Shown piece by piece: positions 30,401 through 45,400 of a stretch of DNA of 64,000 bases. Origin of the DNA: Escarpia spicata. Lineage: Eukaryota > Annelida > Polychaeta > Sabellida > Siboglinidae. The stretch lies in the NCBI GenBank assembly GCA_963995525.1, contig OZ023212.1, forward strand, positions 8,036,398 through 8,100,397, given 5' to 3'. Within the stretch, counting starts at the first letter, position 1, and every line of letters starts with the position of its first letter. A program made the position numbers and the translations under genes. The notes below the pieces were generated by a model. It was not told where the DNA came from. It worked only from the letters and a program-made list of their open reading frames with translations, and did not search any database.

Positions 30401-33400
30401 TGGTCTACACCAAGCAATCAAATAAACCCACACTGGCACCCACTGGAGATGAGTGGTTCGCCTCTCGTGGCTTCCATAGATGGAGAACTGAACGTTATGG
30501 GTGTCTGCCAATTTATTTTCAACAACATAGAATTCCAGGCTTTCCCATGCCATTTAGAAAATCACAGGTTTTCAACGCCTTGATTTTTAACTATTGAAAT
30601 TCCATGCTATTCAAGGATTTCCAATGCCTCGTATGAACTCTGTATCGACAGACAGAGGTATGCTATCCACTGCTACAATACTCTAACCTGATTGAATACA
30701 TTCAAACCTCGCTTCACGGTCACCTTCCATATACATCACAATTAAAGTCACCCTAGGACAGTCCCAAATTATTTCAATATACAGTAAAGTACAGGAAATT
30801 AGTCCTGCTAATACGGTCACCTTGCTATTCAGGTCAATTTTGTCTAGACCCAAAGGTGACCTTAATAGTGAGGTTCCACTATACATTAAAATCGTAATCA
30901 TAAAACTACTGGATTAATATGCTTAACATCAAGTGTCTTATTTCATAATGGCAAATACTTACACTGCTTTGCAAAAGTGCAGAAATAATTTTGCAGTTTA
31001 GGAAATTATAACTTATTTTTAGCAACAAAAGTTAATCAAATACGTTATGCAAAATATCACAAAAAATGAACTATTGTGCTCTCTGTATTCTTGAGAGTGC
31101 TTACTTCCGTCTCGCTCCTAGAAGGTTCTCAAGGATCTCAGGGAGCAGTCCTTTTCTCATGGAGCTCTTCACAAAGTAGTTGCCAGACGGTGTCTTGATG
31201 AACTGGTCTGGTGTCAAACTACAGTCGTAAACAATAAACAGAATTTGAATCTTTCGTAACAAACATACCTCATGCTTTGGAACATGACGCCATCTTCTGA
31301 TGGAAAATACTAGAACACACGTTTGTATACACACGAAGCCACACCAAGTTATATATGTATGTTTATGGATGTATATAATGTATGTATGCGTGCATGCATA
31401 CAACAGTAGACTGTTTATCCCTACTGTGTGTTGATTCAAGCTTTGTTTTATCAACCCACATTACAAAAATATAACCAATAAAAACACACATGCCTCTATC
31501 ACACTCCTGGGTCAGACAATGATTGTTAATCAAGCCGCTAAACACAACTCATAACCTATCACATGACTGGTGACATCATCAAATGATCTATTAGAAAATA
31601 CGCTGACTGAGACAATGCGAATTTACCTTCTCATTTTATGGTGCTCTCATTAAGTAGGGTGGAGTAACTGAGATTGTGTGACTTACCCCTATCTCTTGAT
31701 GCCTCTCTCATTAGGTAGGGTGGTGTAACTGAGTCTGCGTAACTTACCCCTCTCTTTTAATGGTGCTCTCATTAAGTAGAGTGGTGTAACTGAGATTGTG
31801 TGACTTACCCCTCTCTCTTGATGGCGCTCTCATTAAATAGGGTGGTGCAACTGAGATTGTGTGACTTACCCCTCTCTCTTGATGGCGCTCTCATTAAGTA
31901 GGGTGGTGCAACTGAGATTGTGTTACTTACCCCTCTCTCTTGATGGCGCTCTCATTAAGTAGGGTGGTGCAACTGAGATTGTGTGACTTACCCCTCTCTC
32001 TTGATGGCGCTCTCATTAAGTAGGGTGGTGCAACCGAGATTGTGTGACTTACCCCTCTTTCTTGATGGCACTCTCATAAGTAGAGTGGTGTAACTGAGAC
32101 TGTGTGACTTACCCCTCTCTTTTGATGGCACTCTCGTTGAGTAGGGTGGTGTAACTGAGTTTGTGTGACTTACCCCTCTCTTTTGATGGCACTCTTGTTG
32201 AGTAGGGTGGTGTAACTGAGATTGTGTGACTTACCCCTCTCTCTTGATGGTGCTCTCGTTGAGTAAGGTGGTGTAACTGAGTATGTATGACTTATCCCTC
32301 TCTCTTGATAGCGCTCTCGTTGAGTAGGGTGGTGTAACTGAGTCTGTGTGACTTACCCCTTTCTCTTGATGGCGCTCTCGTTAAGTAGGGTGTTGTAACA
32401 GAGAATGTGTGACTTACCCCTCTCTCTTGATGGCGCTCTGATTAAGTAGGGTGGTGTAACTGAGTTTGTGTGACTTACCCCTCTCTTTTGATGGCGCTCT
32501 CGTTGAGTAGGGTGGTGTAACAGAGATTGTGGGCCATCATGATGGAAGGGTACAGAGATGAGAAGTCAAGTGTCGCAATCGGCGTGTCATAGTATCTAAA
32601 CCGGAGAACAGTACACATCAAGAAGATGGTTTAAATTGCATGTTTTTCAAACAGTAATTGCTGTTACAACTGTAAACAACAACTTCATGCTATAAGATTT
32701 CATTAAAGTATAGTTAAATTCTGACATAACAGAAGCTCCAATAAATATGAATAGATGTTACTTTGTGGTTCATGGAAAGTGTATAAAGCCTACTAGTTGA
32801 AGGTGTTAATTAACTGCATTCATTAGGGTGGCCGTAGCAGCAGCAACACCAAACAGAGAATTTTGAAACAAGTAAAGGTACTATTTTTCTTCTGTGCATT
32901 GCTAAATGAACCACGGACAGGTTGGTGCCTGCGATACAAAGTGTTTTGGAGGAAATCACAAACACATACATACACTAGCTTATTTTTAGTTAAATTTGAG
33001 CACTGTTTGTGTGACTTAAGATATTATTTTTATACTTTAAAATTGTCCTGAAAGACACTTGCCTTAATTGCTAGAACTGTTGCAAAAATCTTGTGTGGTA
33101 TAATTTTGGGGCTAATAAACACATCCTGTTCTGACAACATCTGCGAAGAATCATACACATAAATCAGCAAGACAAAATCAGAAATGAGGACTTGTGGGAA
33201 AGGACTAGCAAAGAACCCGTTGCCAAGCAGATCCTGAGGAGAAAGTGGGGCTGGATTGGACACCCCCTGCGAAAGCCAACATTGAATATCACAAGAGAGT
33301 TTCTGACTCGGAACCCCCAAGGAAGAAGAACGAGAGGAAGACCAAATAACCCCCGGTGAAGGGACACACATGCAGAGTTAAAGCACATGAAAGGAGAGAG

Positions 33401-36400
33401 AGAGGATTGCTCAAAGTCGTGTGCGCTGGAGAGTCACCGTGGATGGCCTATGCTCCTCAAGGAACATAAGTAAAGTAAGTTCCAACAACGTACCCTTTGA
33501 CAGGATCAATGACAGTGGCTCCTGTGAACTCGTCCCCCACTTCTATCTTCTGCACAGGAAGCAGGAGGCCTTGGGTGAGAGCCTGAGACACAACAAGTGG
33601 TGTAAAAATATATCGAACTATCGATGCATCGCAATATTTCATATGGCGATGCAATATTTAGGTATCGATAGTTATGGGCGATAACACAGTGAACTATTGA
33701 TAATACAGATAATTAAACACATCAGCAGGTGTACTTGTGTCATTGTAATACTATTCACAGACAAGATTTTTCAACTTTATTACATAAGGTTTACTTTTTT
33801 ACCGAGTCCACAAGCCACCGTCAACAATTGTCGATCAAATCAGCATCAATCATGGATTACCATTGTGAAATAACTGACTCCAACTCTTAAGTGATGGCAC
33901 CAAGTTATCAATTTAGGTTTGGGAGTGCTTTCTTGACTATTTGCGAGGCAAAACTGTGATTGATGTTTCAAATGGTGGATGATTACAGGTACACAGGTAT
34001 TATATTTAGCTTCCATGATACCATCGCGATAGTATTGAGACTATCGTGATAGTATTGCAATAGTAATTACAGCTATCGCGATAGTATCACAATAGTAAAA
34101 CTGTACCCTCAACATTTTACATTTGGGTTATTCAATATAAAAAACATGTTACAGTACATTCAGATATCAGTATGTCTAGAAGTTGTAAAAAGTAACAGAT
34201 GTATTAAAAAATGACATTAATAGTAGATAAAGCTCTTGCGTCCTGGTTAATAAGATGCACAGTTTTAAAATATGAAACAAGAAACATGTTTTTGCACTGA
34301 TGACCCCATACTACAAGTTAGCACTGTACAACTTGACTTTTATATTGGATTTCAATTTCTTGTAAAAGTGTCAATTAATTTGAACACTGCTACCAGGAAG
34401 TCGTACAATGCAGCAGACTGACCTTGCGCAGTAGCTGCGAGATGACCTTGATCTGTTGACCTCTAGAGAGGAGGTAGGAGAGAGGGACCCCGGTGACTCT
34501 TGCCATCTCCATGGAGTTGATGATGCTCATGAGTTTGTTGAGTAGTCTCAGAGGCAGGTAGGCGTCCTTCAGACAGTACACTGCCAGTCGCCGACGCGTC
34601 TGCTCGTTCTCATTCTATTTTTGGTCAAGAACAAAATGTAAAGGTAAGTTCTTATATAGCACAGTAACCAGTCCTCAGGACTGCTCAAAGTGGTTTACGC
34701 TTTATTCCCTGGCAGACATGTTCAATTGAGCACCATCTCGACTTCTCTGGGAAGCATTCAGCCATGCTGCAATTAATGCAGAGACTATTCATGCACAAAT
34801 GTCCACCACTGTCTAAAGCCAGGTACATATTCATACAGCTGAGTGAACTGGAACAATGTAGAGTGAACGAACTTGCCCAAGGTTCGACACGGCAGCAAAG
34901 GATTTGAACCCGGGTTCTCTCGGTTGAGAGTCTGATGCCCTAGCTACTGTGCCACTGTGCTCCACAAGCAAGGGGTAATACACGTGATGGTAAATTATGT
35001 TCAGAACAACAACGTTCAGGATAGTATGTTCAGCAACACTGCCACAGCAATAACTATACAACAACAATGTTCAGGATAGTATGTTCAGCAACACTGCCAC
35101 AGCAATAACTATACAACAACAATGTTCAGCATAGTATGTTCAGTGACACGGCCACAGCAATAACTATACAACAATAATGTTCAGCATAGTACGTTCAGCA
35201 ACACTGCCACAGCAATAACTATACAACAACGTTCAGGATAGTATGTTCAGTGATACTGCCACAGCAATAACTATACAACAACAACGTTCAGCATAGTATG
35301 TTCAATGACACTGCCACAGCAATAACTATACAACAACAACGTTCAGCATAGTATATTCAGTGACACTGTCACAGCAATAACTATACAACAACAATGTTCA
35401 GCATAGTATGTTCGGTGACACTGCCACAGAATAACTATACAACAACAACGTTCAGCATAGTATGTTCAGTGACACTGCCACAGCAATAACTATACAACAA
35501 CAACGTTCCGCATAGTATGTTCAGTGACACTGCCACAGCAATATCTATACAACAACAATGTTCAGCATAGTATGTTCAGTGACACTGTCACAGCAATAAC
35601 TATACAACAACAATGTTCAGGATAGTATGTTCAGCAACACTGCCACAGCAATAACTATACAACAATAATGTTCAGCATAGTATGTTCAGCGACACTGCCA
35701 CAGCAATAACTATACAACAACAACGTTCAGGATAGTATGTTCAGCAACACTGCCACAGCAATAACTATACAACAATAACGTTCAGCGTAGTATGTTCAGC
35801 GACACTGCCACAGCAATAACTATACAACAACAACGTTCAGCTTAGTATGTTCAGTGACACTGCCACAGCAATAACTATACAAAAACAATGTTCCGTATAG
35901 TATGTTCAGTGACACTGCCACAGCAATAACTATACAACAACAACGTTCAGGATAGCATGTTCAGCAACACTGCCACAGCAATAACTATACAACAACAACG
36001 TTCAGCATAATATGTTCAGTGACACTGCCACAGAATAACTATACAACAGCAACGTTCAGCATAGTATGTTCAGTGACACTGCCACAGCAATAACTATACA
36101 ACAGCAACGTTCAGCATAGTATGTTCAGTGACACTGCCACAGCAAGAACTATACACCAACAACGTTCAGCATAGTATGTTCAGTGACACTGCCACAGCAA
36201 TAACTATACAACAGCAACGTTCAGCATAGTATGTTCAGTGACACTGCCACAGCAATAACTGTACAACTACAATGTTCAGCGTAGTATGTTCAGTGACACT
36301 GCCACAGCAATAACTATACAACAACGTTCAGCATAGTATGTTCAGTGACACTGCCACAGAATAACTATAAAACAGCAACGTTCAGCATAGTATGTTCAGT

Positions 36401-39400
36401 GACACCGCCACAGCAATAAATATACAACAACAATGTTCAGCATAGTATGTTCAGTGACACTGCCACAGTAATAACTATACAACAACAACATTCAGCATAG
36501 TATGTTCAGTGACACTGCCACAGCAATAACTATACAACAGGTCACAAAGTAAAATTGACAAATTATTGTCATCACACAGCAGCAAAATAAATTAATTCTT
36601 CTCTCGATCTTGAGCAGCTACACTCCGTATATAATGATGGCTGTTATATACATGTCAACCAGTTAGTCAGGTTCCATCTTTCTTCAGGCATTTGTAAATA
36701 ACTGGGCAATTCGTAGTGGACAGTACTGTCTTCCAAGTGTTTACAACATCATGTCTGCACACCGACTGTGTGCTGTCGCCGATCTTGCAGATCATCCTTT
36801 AAACACTATGTACAAACACCAAAAATTTAAACCAAACAATTGGTTTATCAGAGTTATCTATTACCGTTTTCATTCTATCAAGCATACAGAATGCTTAACA
36901 AATATTTGAAATATGCTGAAATATGTTAAAAGTTGCATTCCAAAAAGTGTACAGGCATGTGCGCCCATTTTCTTTGGTTCCTGTGTATAGCCATCTCAGC
37001 AGATGTGACTGGCAAGCGATTTAAACATCTCATATATGAACAACATGACACCAGAATGACGTCGAGTCTGATAATTTAGGTGGATCTTTCAAAATGTTTT
37101 CATTTAGCTTTGAATCTAGTGTGACATTGGTAGAAATCAAAGTACACTGACAGATTCAACAGTCAAGGTTGGCATTGGAGATCACTGGTATGGTGTCAGA
37201 TACTGATAAAAAGGGGGGTGCATACTAATGGAATGAATATGGTAATCGACAATTTCAGTGTCTGTGTCATTTGCCCACCTGTAGATCAGAGATGATGTTG
37301 TGCTGTACATCTTCTTTCTGCTCCTGAAGGAAGTGGTACGACACTGCATTCAGTCGATACGATCGCAGCTTGTAGTCTCGCAGCAACACCTGTTGGCAAT
37401 CACATACACACATAATATATCCTCGAACAATTTCACAAAAATAATAACTTGTTCTATAATTTCTTCTTATATATGTTAGTGCTAACTTCTGAAAATGAAA
37501 ACCCCCACAGGCATTATTCATAAAATATGACAACAATTTGTTTGGATGTTTTAGATGAGATTTTCACCCCCCCCTAAATTTCACAAAGTAACCATGTTTT
37601 CAACTTTTGGGGGCAAATGTGACATTTTTTTTATTTTTCCAACATGACCCTCCCTCACAGGTTGCCAACATGTTTTTTTTTAAATTTCAAATCACCCTGA
37701 ATCGGTTTGTTGTCATTTTCCTAAATACTAAATCTTATAAATGCATATATTAATATTATATTTGGATTTTTTCTATTAAAATAAAAAATGTTCAGTAATT
37801 CTCTTAATGAAACACTGAATTAATGTCGTTAATTGAAAAAAACTTTACTGTCCATTAAATGTTTCACATAAAATGGAAATTATCCTTGGGGGTCACACTG
37901 TTCAGGTATAAACATAAGACACAGGTTTATATATGAAACAAGTAAAATATATGAAACATATATAACATATTTGTAAGCACTGTACATCTTTTTATCACGT
38001 CATCAATAACATATTACATTTTGAGAATACAAACATAAAAAGAAGACTAAACTGCCGTCCACGTTTAAAGCCCAACCCACCTGCAGCATGTCAAACTGGA
38101 CCCGTCCTTCGATGTTAATTGTCTTGTTCTCTCTCCGTCCCATCTGTTTTGACTGCAGCATCGAATCTTTGATAACAGATCGATTGTCCTTCACGCGACC
38201 CAGGAAGGTAAAGTCCTTCACCTTGAGTGTGTGGGCGCGATTGATGAGGTAGGGAAGGTCAAAGTTCTGGATGTTGTAGCCGGTGATAATGTCAGGGTCG
38301 ACCTCTCTCACAAACTCTGCCCATTTCTGAATGTGGGAGGGAATTATTGTCAATTACATATGAAATGTGCCGTAATGACCGTATTGGGACACTTACAAGT
38401 TATTAAATTATCTGTTGTCCCAAAACATGTGTCATTACAGTGTGATAAACAAACCATCAGCTTATAAGTTGGAGTTCTCTCAAGAAAAATTGGTCCTGGA
38501 TATAGCAATGGAAAAAACCCTATAAATTGCTGGAAAAAACTAGGAAATATTCTCAAACAATTGCTGAAATTAAAATTAATTTCAGCACAAATTTTATTTA
38601 TGGTTGAAATGCGGAAACTGCTATTTCTCAACAGTCAAACGTGACTCGATGGTCAGCAATTCCATAGCAATCATGTGACGATACTTTTTCATGAGTCATT
38701 GAATTTACAACTGCACTAATTTTCAGTTTTTTAATGTAATAAAAAAATCAGCATGTTTCCCTTTAGAAGGCACAACAATAGGAATGCATGAAATGACGTA
38801 ACACCAAAGTACCTACTTGATTGGAAAATATTTAAACAAAACACAAAACAAAGGTAAGTTCTTATATATGGTGGCAACCAGCCTTTAGGATTGCTCGAAG
38901 TGCTTTACACTTCACCCCTGGTAGACCTGTTCTGCGAACACCATCTCAATTTCTCTGGGAAGTATTCAGCCATATCATTAAACCTATTTAAAGAAAGCTA
39001 AAAGGGTTATTACTGTCGAGATATTAAACTTAGGTATTACCGGTAGTAGTGATTATTTACACTTGTTTATTTGTTCATTTAATCACAACCATACTTTTAT
39101 CATTTTGTATTATTGTGTAATTGTACTGTAAGTGGTCCTCAACAAAAGCCCCTAGGGGTTTCCAGAGGATCTCCTGAGTTGCACGTGTTGTCTACTGATT
39201 GTGTCATATATGTTGAACACTATATGAGTGATCAAATGAATGCTGTTCCATTCTATATTACAATTATTGCACAAAGATATATATCCACCACTGCCAGGAA
39301 CCCAATCATGCCGCTGAGTGAACTGGAGCAACGTGGAATGAACGAACTTGCCCAAGATTCTAAATGTCTGCGTGAGGACTTGAACCCTGGTGTTCTTGAA

Positions 39401-42400
39401 TGAGAGTCTGGTGCTTTAACCGTATGACTGTATTCCCACAGGTACATTTACGATCAAACCACGCCTAAACACCCACACCTACACAGACAACCAGGGACAC
39501 AACGGTACCTTGAGAAGTGCGTCTTCCCTCTGGAATGAAATCACGTCAGCACCTACGATGGGAGCGCAGGTGTTGAGAGTGAAAACACTCCGGATAAATG
39601 GATCCTTATCCCCCTGACGCACCACCATGTTGGCAATCTGGATCACTGGATCTTTCTCCGGCACTGGAAATATCCCTGGAGAAGCAACGAAGTAAGATCA
39701 AACGATATCACATCGTCGTAGAATCAAGTACTACTCAAGTAGTGTATCAAGGAAATGTAGATATATATTAAGTTTAAGGGAATGTAATTAACTATAGGGG
39801 TATGTAGAAACAAAGTCATGACCTTGCTTTGTAACAAGTAGTTCAAGCCTAGATACAACTCATTTAATGAGAATGTGATATTTGGAAGAAATAGGAGGAT
39901 GAAGATTACTTCATTGTAAACAAATAATTTATTGGTTTTACCATAGTCAGGGACCTGTTTTCTGTTACTGCAACAGGTTGTTGGAAATTGGTAACAAGTT
40001 TTTCTTTTTGAAATAATGGTAACAGGATAAAAACAGTGTTTGTATTGCTATAAAATGGACTTGTTTATTATGGTTTCATCTTTGTACACAATAATTAATT
40101 AATATTATATATATATGTATAATATATATACTAATAAAATCATAGACTACGGTGAATATTAAAAACATTATACATCTGTGATGTTATTGTTTCTATATAG
40201 ATTCTGATGGTAAATGCATATCTGACACATATATTTGGTCACTCTCGGTCAACCCCTGACACATGTGTAACTACATTTTTATATTTATGCAAGCACCAAC
40301 ACAAGTCATGAATAGTGATGAAATAAGGCCAAATGAATGACGTTTATTAAAGAGATTAAGTTAAAGAGAGAGAAATGTGGGCTCTACATCCCAAGGCCAG
40401 GCCTGTGACTGAGCCCATACTAGTCTCCTGTACCTCTGGATGACAGAGCCCACATTTCGGCACATACAACATTAGCAGTATTGTTATAGATATATAAAAC
40501 AACATCATTACTACTGTAATCACAGTAGACCTTATGCACTCTACCGTACTAACCAAGCACACCATTCATTCACACTAACTATAATCCCAACTACCTGCTG
40601 AAGAGTTACACTATATCAAGATTTAGCCTAAACCTATAAGTGGGGCCATTACGCCAAACTTACTAAAATCACCGGTGGAAGAGAAGCGAGCTGTCTCGGC
40701 ATCAAAACCCCGTGAACACCTTGTCCAACTGCACTAAAAAAATGGGGAAAGCATTGAGATCTGCTATCAACCCCTCTTCCACCAACGATGTATATGTTGT
40801 GTCCCTAACGCTATCAAAAATTGGGAGGGAAGGGAGGGCCAAAATTTTTGATGTGACCACTCTGTCTGCTTTCACAAAACGAAGAGCTCATTGCAATCTG
40901 CCACCGAGCGCCATTACCGCGCGGTGATTGGTTCCTTGTACCAAAAGAGCACCAAAGACAAAGCATCACGCCTTAGGAGACATTAGGCCAATCATCACTC
41001 GTCCTGCGTTGTTACCAGCACAAAAATACATATGCAGCACGGTGCCGTGGCCGCATATTCTCATTTATGCAAGCACCAACACAAGTCATGAATAGTGATG
41101 AAATAAGGCCAAATGAATGACGTTTATTAAAGAGATTAAGTTAAAGAGAGAGAAATGTGGGCTCTACATCCAAGGCCAGGCCTGTGACTGAGCCCATACT
41201 AGTCTCCTGTACCTCTGGATGACAGAGCCCACATTTCGGCACATACAACATTAGCAGTACATAACCGCACACAATTATCACTTTAGAAACTCTGCCTTAT
41301 GTTTTTGTCATCAAGAAATACTTCTGGGACCAGAATTTCAACGAAATATACAATGAAATGCATGAACGCACCATGTGTTTGGCATTCATTTTGATGGCTT
41401 GACGGAGGTTTTGCTGGGCAACAGGTGGACAGGTGAACTGGAGATGGATGGTGGGTTTAGCAAGCAATGAAACAGGATCAATGACAGGAGAAAAAAGAAA
41501 AAGAAATTGAGAACCAACACCAGTGCCAGCCTAACCTGATATTCAGGAAAAGAGCAACAACAAAAATTGTTTAGGAGAGCAGAATAAAGTGGGACTGTCT
41601 AAGAAAGAAAAAGGGGCAAAGATACATGATGTCAGATTGCTGGTAAACCTTCCAAACTTTTAAAACATCCATGTTTCACCCACCTTTCCGCCCTGAACAC
41701 TCGATGTCAAAACTGAGTATTCGCATTGGAGCGATCTTCGACCATTCGCCCTCTGGTGAGTGAGAGATGAGATCCTCCCATGATATGTCAGCCTCAATCT
41801 GACATCGTGTCTTCAGTGGCAGTGAGTCTGAGCGGCCATGTTGTGTGTTGCCATGACGACGCAGTTGATACTTGCCGCTGGGCATCTCGAGCCAGCTACA
41901 CCCAACCATACCACTGTCCACCATGAACCTGGGAACAAACTCGCACATCAGCAATTGATTGTATAACCATAAGTTGCAGGTTTATGCAAATGTAGCTAGA
42001 AATAACAATAAACCGAACAAGATGATGCTCAATACATGAGTTTATTGAGCTTTCTAGGGTGTCTGCATTTTTGTCATAAGCATTTCTACAAACATACCTA
42101 AGCTGAGAAATATTACTACAAAGATTAATTTGTACATGCAACAAGAAATGTAGAGGGTACCACAGTCCAGACACCGCGCCCCACACCTACCTTATTTCAA
42201 AGTCAATGTTGCTCTCATAGCTCTGGTATCCATGCAGGGGGTAGCCCTCGAACTGGAAGCCCTGTTCGAGGAGGCGTTTGGCAGGAGCAATCAGACGAGG
42301 AAGCGCCATCGTTATCTTCAGAAATGGCATTTTTCGGTTGCCACGGAAACCATAAATACCTGAATGGATGAGATGTTTGTTTACCCAGTTGAAGATGGTC

Positions 42401-45400
42401 TCATACAGTGGAACTTTATTCAGCCATATATGTTTGTCTCCAATGTATGTGTCTGGATTAGTTTTCCCCCGGACAAACGAACTGTGCACATAACAGGAAA
42501 TAGTATTTAGCATTTGGAAATTTCATTCCTTTGAAACAAAAGTCTGGGTTTCGGGATACATTATACATTTCTATGTATATCACAAGGTTAACTACATTTA
42601 CAAAACAGCTGTATAATTATAAAATCAAATCAAATTTATTTTGCAGCTACAACAACATAACAGTATACATGCACAAAACAACCGTTTAAAGGCCATATCC
42701 TGGGATAAAATGTGCTGTGTTGCATAATAACAAATGATGTATGTACTTTGAAATGATGGTATTGAAAATATGTTTATGAATCGCATAAGAGCGTACAAGG
42801 TAAAAAAACCTCTAAATTTGCCGTCTTACGGAAACTGCCGAGTGACAGCGGCGTGAGATTATGTGACGTCACTTGTGGAAAACAGTCGCCAGCCTGGACC
42901 GCCTTGACAGCCGCCCCGCCTCGTGTAAACAACTCATAAAATGGCGGCCGGTAGGTTGAGAGCGGTGTCTCTTCTGTTGCCGAGACCGGTGCATACGATG
43001 ATCAAATATATTTTCATGACAGTGATGATGACATTTGAGAGATTTGCCTGGTGTCAGTGCGGTGCTACGTATACAGGCCGAGGCATGAACATGACGAGAG
43101 AGTCCGGCAACTCACCGACGGCTGGCTGTTGAGTTTGTTGTGGTGAAATGGCCAGTGGTGTTGTTGTGGTACTCGTTCGCATCTTGGCGCTTCTTTTGAG
43201 TCATTTTAAGGACTGTTGATTTATTAACATCTAACTGTATTTTGATGCCCATTTTCCACCTCTTAAGATATATCCATTGGCAGATATGAACCACAAGTGA
43301 TGTTATTCGCAGTAGGCATAGCATGGATCCTGTCCTTTACATACAAAAATATTCAATTTTCTGCCAACAAATTGTGTCTTTGGGAAGAATTCCACCGAAT
43401 TTCCAGTCAAACTCTGAATTGTCACTGTTTCCCACAACACATATCTTCATAAATTAGTTGTGTTAATGATAAAAACAGCTGAAATATAACTATAATGAAA
43501 TAACATTTAGCCACGTAGACCGTGTGACCGGTTTCACGAGTGACGTCATGTATCTGCGCTTTCAGACATTTCCAGAAAACAGATATTTCCAGGTTTGCAC
43601 TGTGACTGGACACTGTTTAAGAACAATTTTATCAATGTTTTGACAAACATGTGGCTTTGGATTTGTGATAACATTGAATAACAAGTATATTTACAGATCT
43701 CTGGAAAAAACACTTGGACAAGACATGGCCTTTAAAGAGTCAAGTTGTGTTGCATGGTGGTCGCATGGCACGTGGTATGCCGTCTCCTGTGACCCCATAA
43801 ACAAAAATTTTGAAATATATATACATATGTGATGATTATCACGAGTGTACGACATCCTCTGTATGACAGCGGACTGGGGAAGCGATGGAGAAAAAACTAA
43901 TTATTGTAGGAAATTACTGTTAGAAAACAATTATAAGAGATCTGTGTGGTCCAAACATAGATATAAAAAGTAAACAAATATTTAATTGCACTCCGCACAT
44001 CTGGGATTTAGGCCATGCATGTGGCTAAGATAGTTGTTTAAATATTGATTGGATAATACTTTTTATTTTATTTTATGTTTTGTATCTTATAATAAAAATT
44101 ATTCCAGTTTTATAAAATTATGTTTAGGTAACTTAGATGAAAAATGTGTTCTGGGCTTCTCTGTGTACAAGGTTACATTGTCTAGTGATTCTGGTGTTAG
44201 GGACTAGATTCTTTTTTGGTATATAATGTTTGAAGGATTTAGGCAGTGTATTATGGTGATAGTCGTACATAAATAGTGAGACGTGCAACCTGTGAATATC
44301 AGTGATTTTAAGTATATTTTCAGATTTAAAAATAGTATCGGGTGTGACTTCTATTTTTGTTTGTTAATTATTCATATAGCACGTTTTTTGTAAAATGTCT
44401 ATCTTTCTGATAGTATTTCCATTGCCCCATGCTTGAACACAGTAAGTTAAATGACCTTGAATTAAGGTATAATAGAGAGAATGCAAGAAAATATTAATTA
44501 TTAGCTGACCTTAAATTTAGAACTTATGTTTCCAGCACTGGCAAAGATCAGGCTATTTATTTAAACAATGCCTGTGAAAATCAACCTGGCTAATACGAAC
44601 ACTGAACGTGTGAAACAGACTTACTTTCTTTGTGTTGAACTTCGACAGCAAGTACTGCTTGACTAACATTGTCGCGGTTAGAACGCATGTCCTTCAGTAC
44701 TACTGTATTGAGAGCATTCTGTAACAAAAAATATCAAAACTGTAGAAAAAATCAGCTTAGTGACATTAATAATATGTCTAAACACTATCTGGGTTTTGGT
44801 TAGATATTCTATCAACTAATGTTCAGATGAATTAAACATTAACAAATTAGACTGTCAAATAATTTGCTTGATGACATGTACTGTATGTCACCTTCCGTGC
44901 ATAACCATCCATCTGTTGGCAACTTGTGCCTGTCGATTTTGAAATTGACCAACCCTTTTGTCTCGATGTGCCTCTGAGCTTGGCTTCCAAGGATTCAGGA
45001 ACAAAAGAATTTACCTAATTATTATTTAATCGGCTTCTTTCCATGAATTAAACGTTAAAAAATTACCTGAGAGAAAACAGTTTGTGTAATTGTACTTACC
45101 AGTTTTTACTTTTTAACTGAAAAGCTGCCGAGTTAGGTGCATTGTAGATAATAAAAATTCCAATAATCGATTGACCCTCCACAAACTTATAATATAAAAA
45201 CGAAATATGAAGACATTTTATAAGAAGCATTGCCAACACAGTGAATGGATTAACATCGAGACACTGTACAAGCTTTGCCAATACAGGGAACGGAAAGCTG
45301 ATCTTTGCAAAGGTCAAACATGGAAAAAAGTCAAATATACATCTTTCAATTTTGTGTGAGCTTAACAAAATGGATATTAGACCCATCCACACGTACTTGA

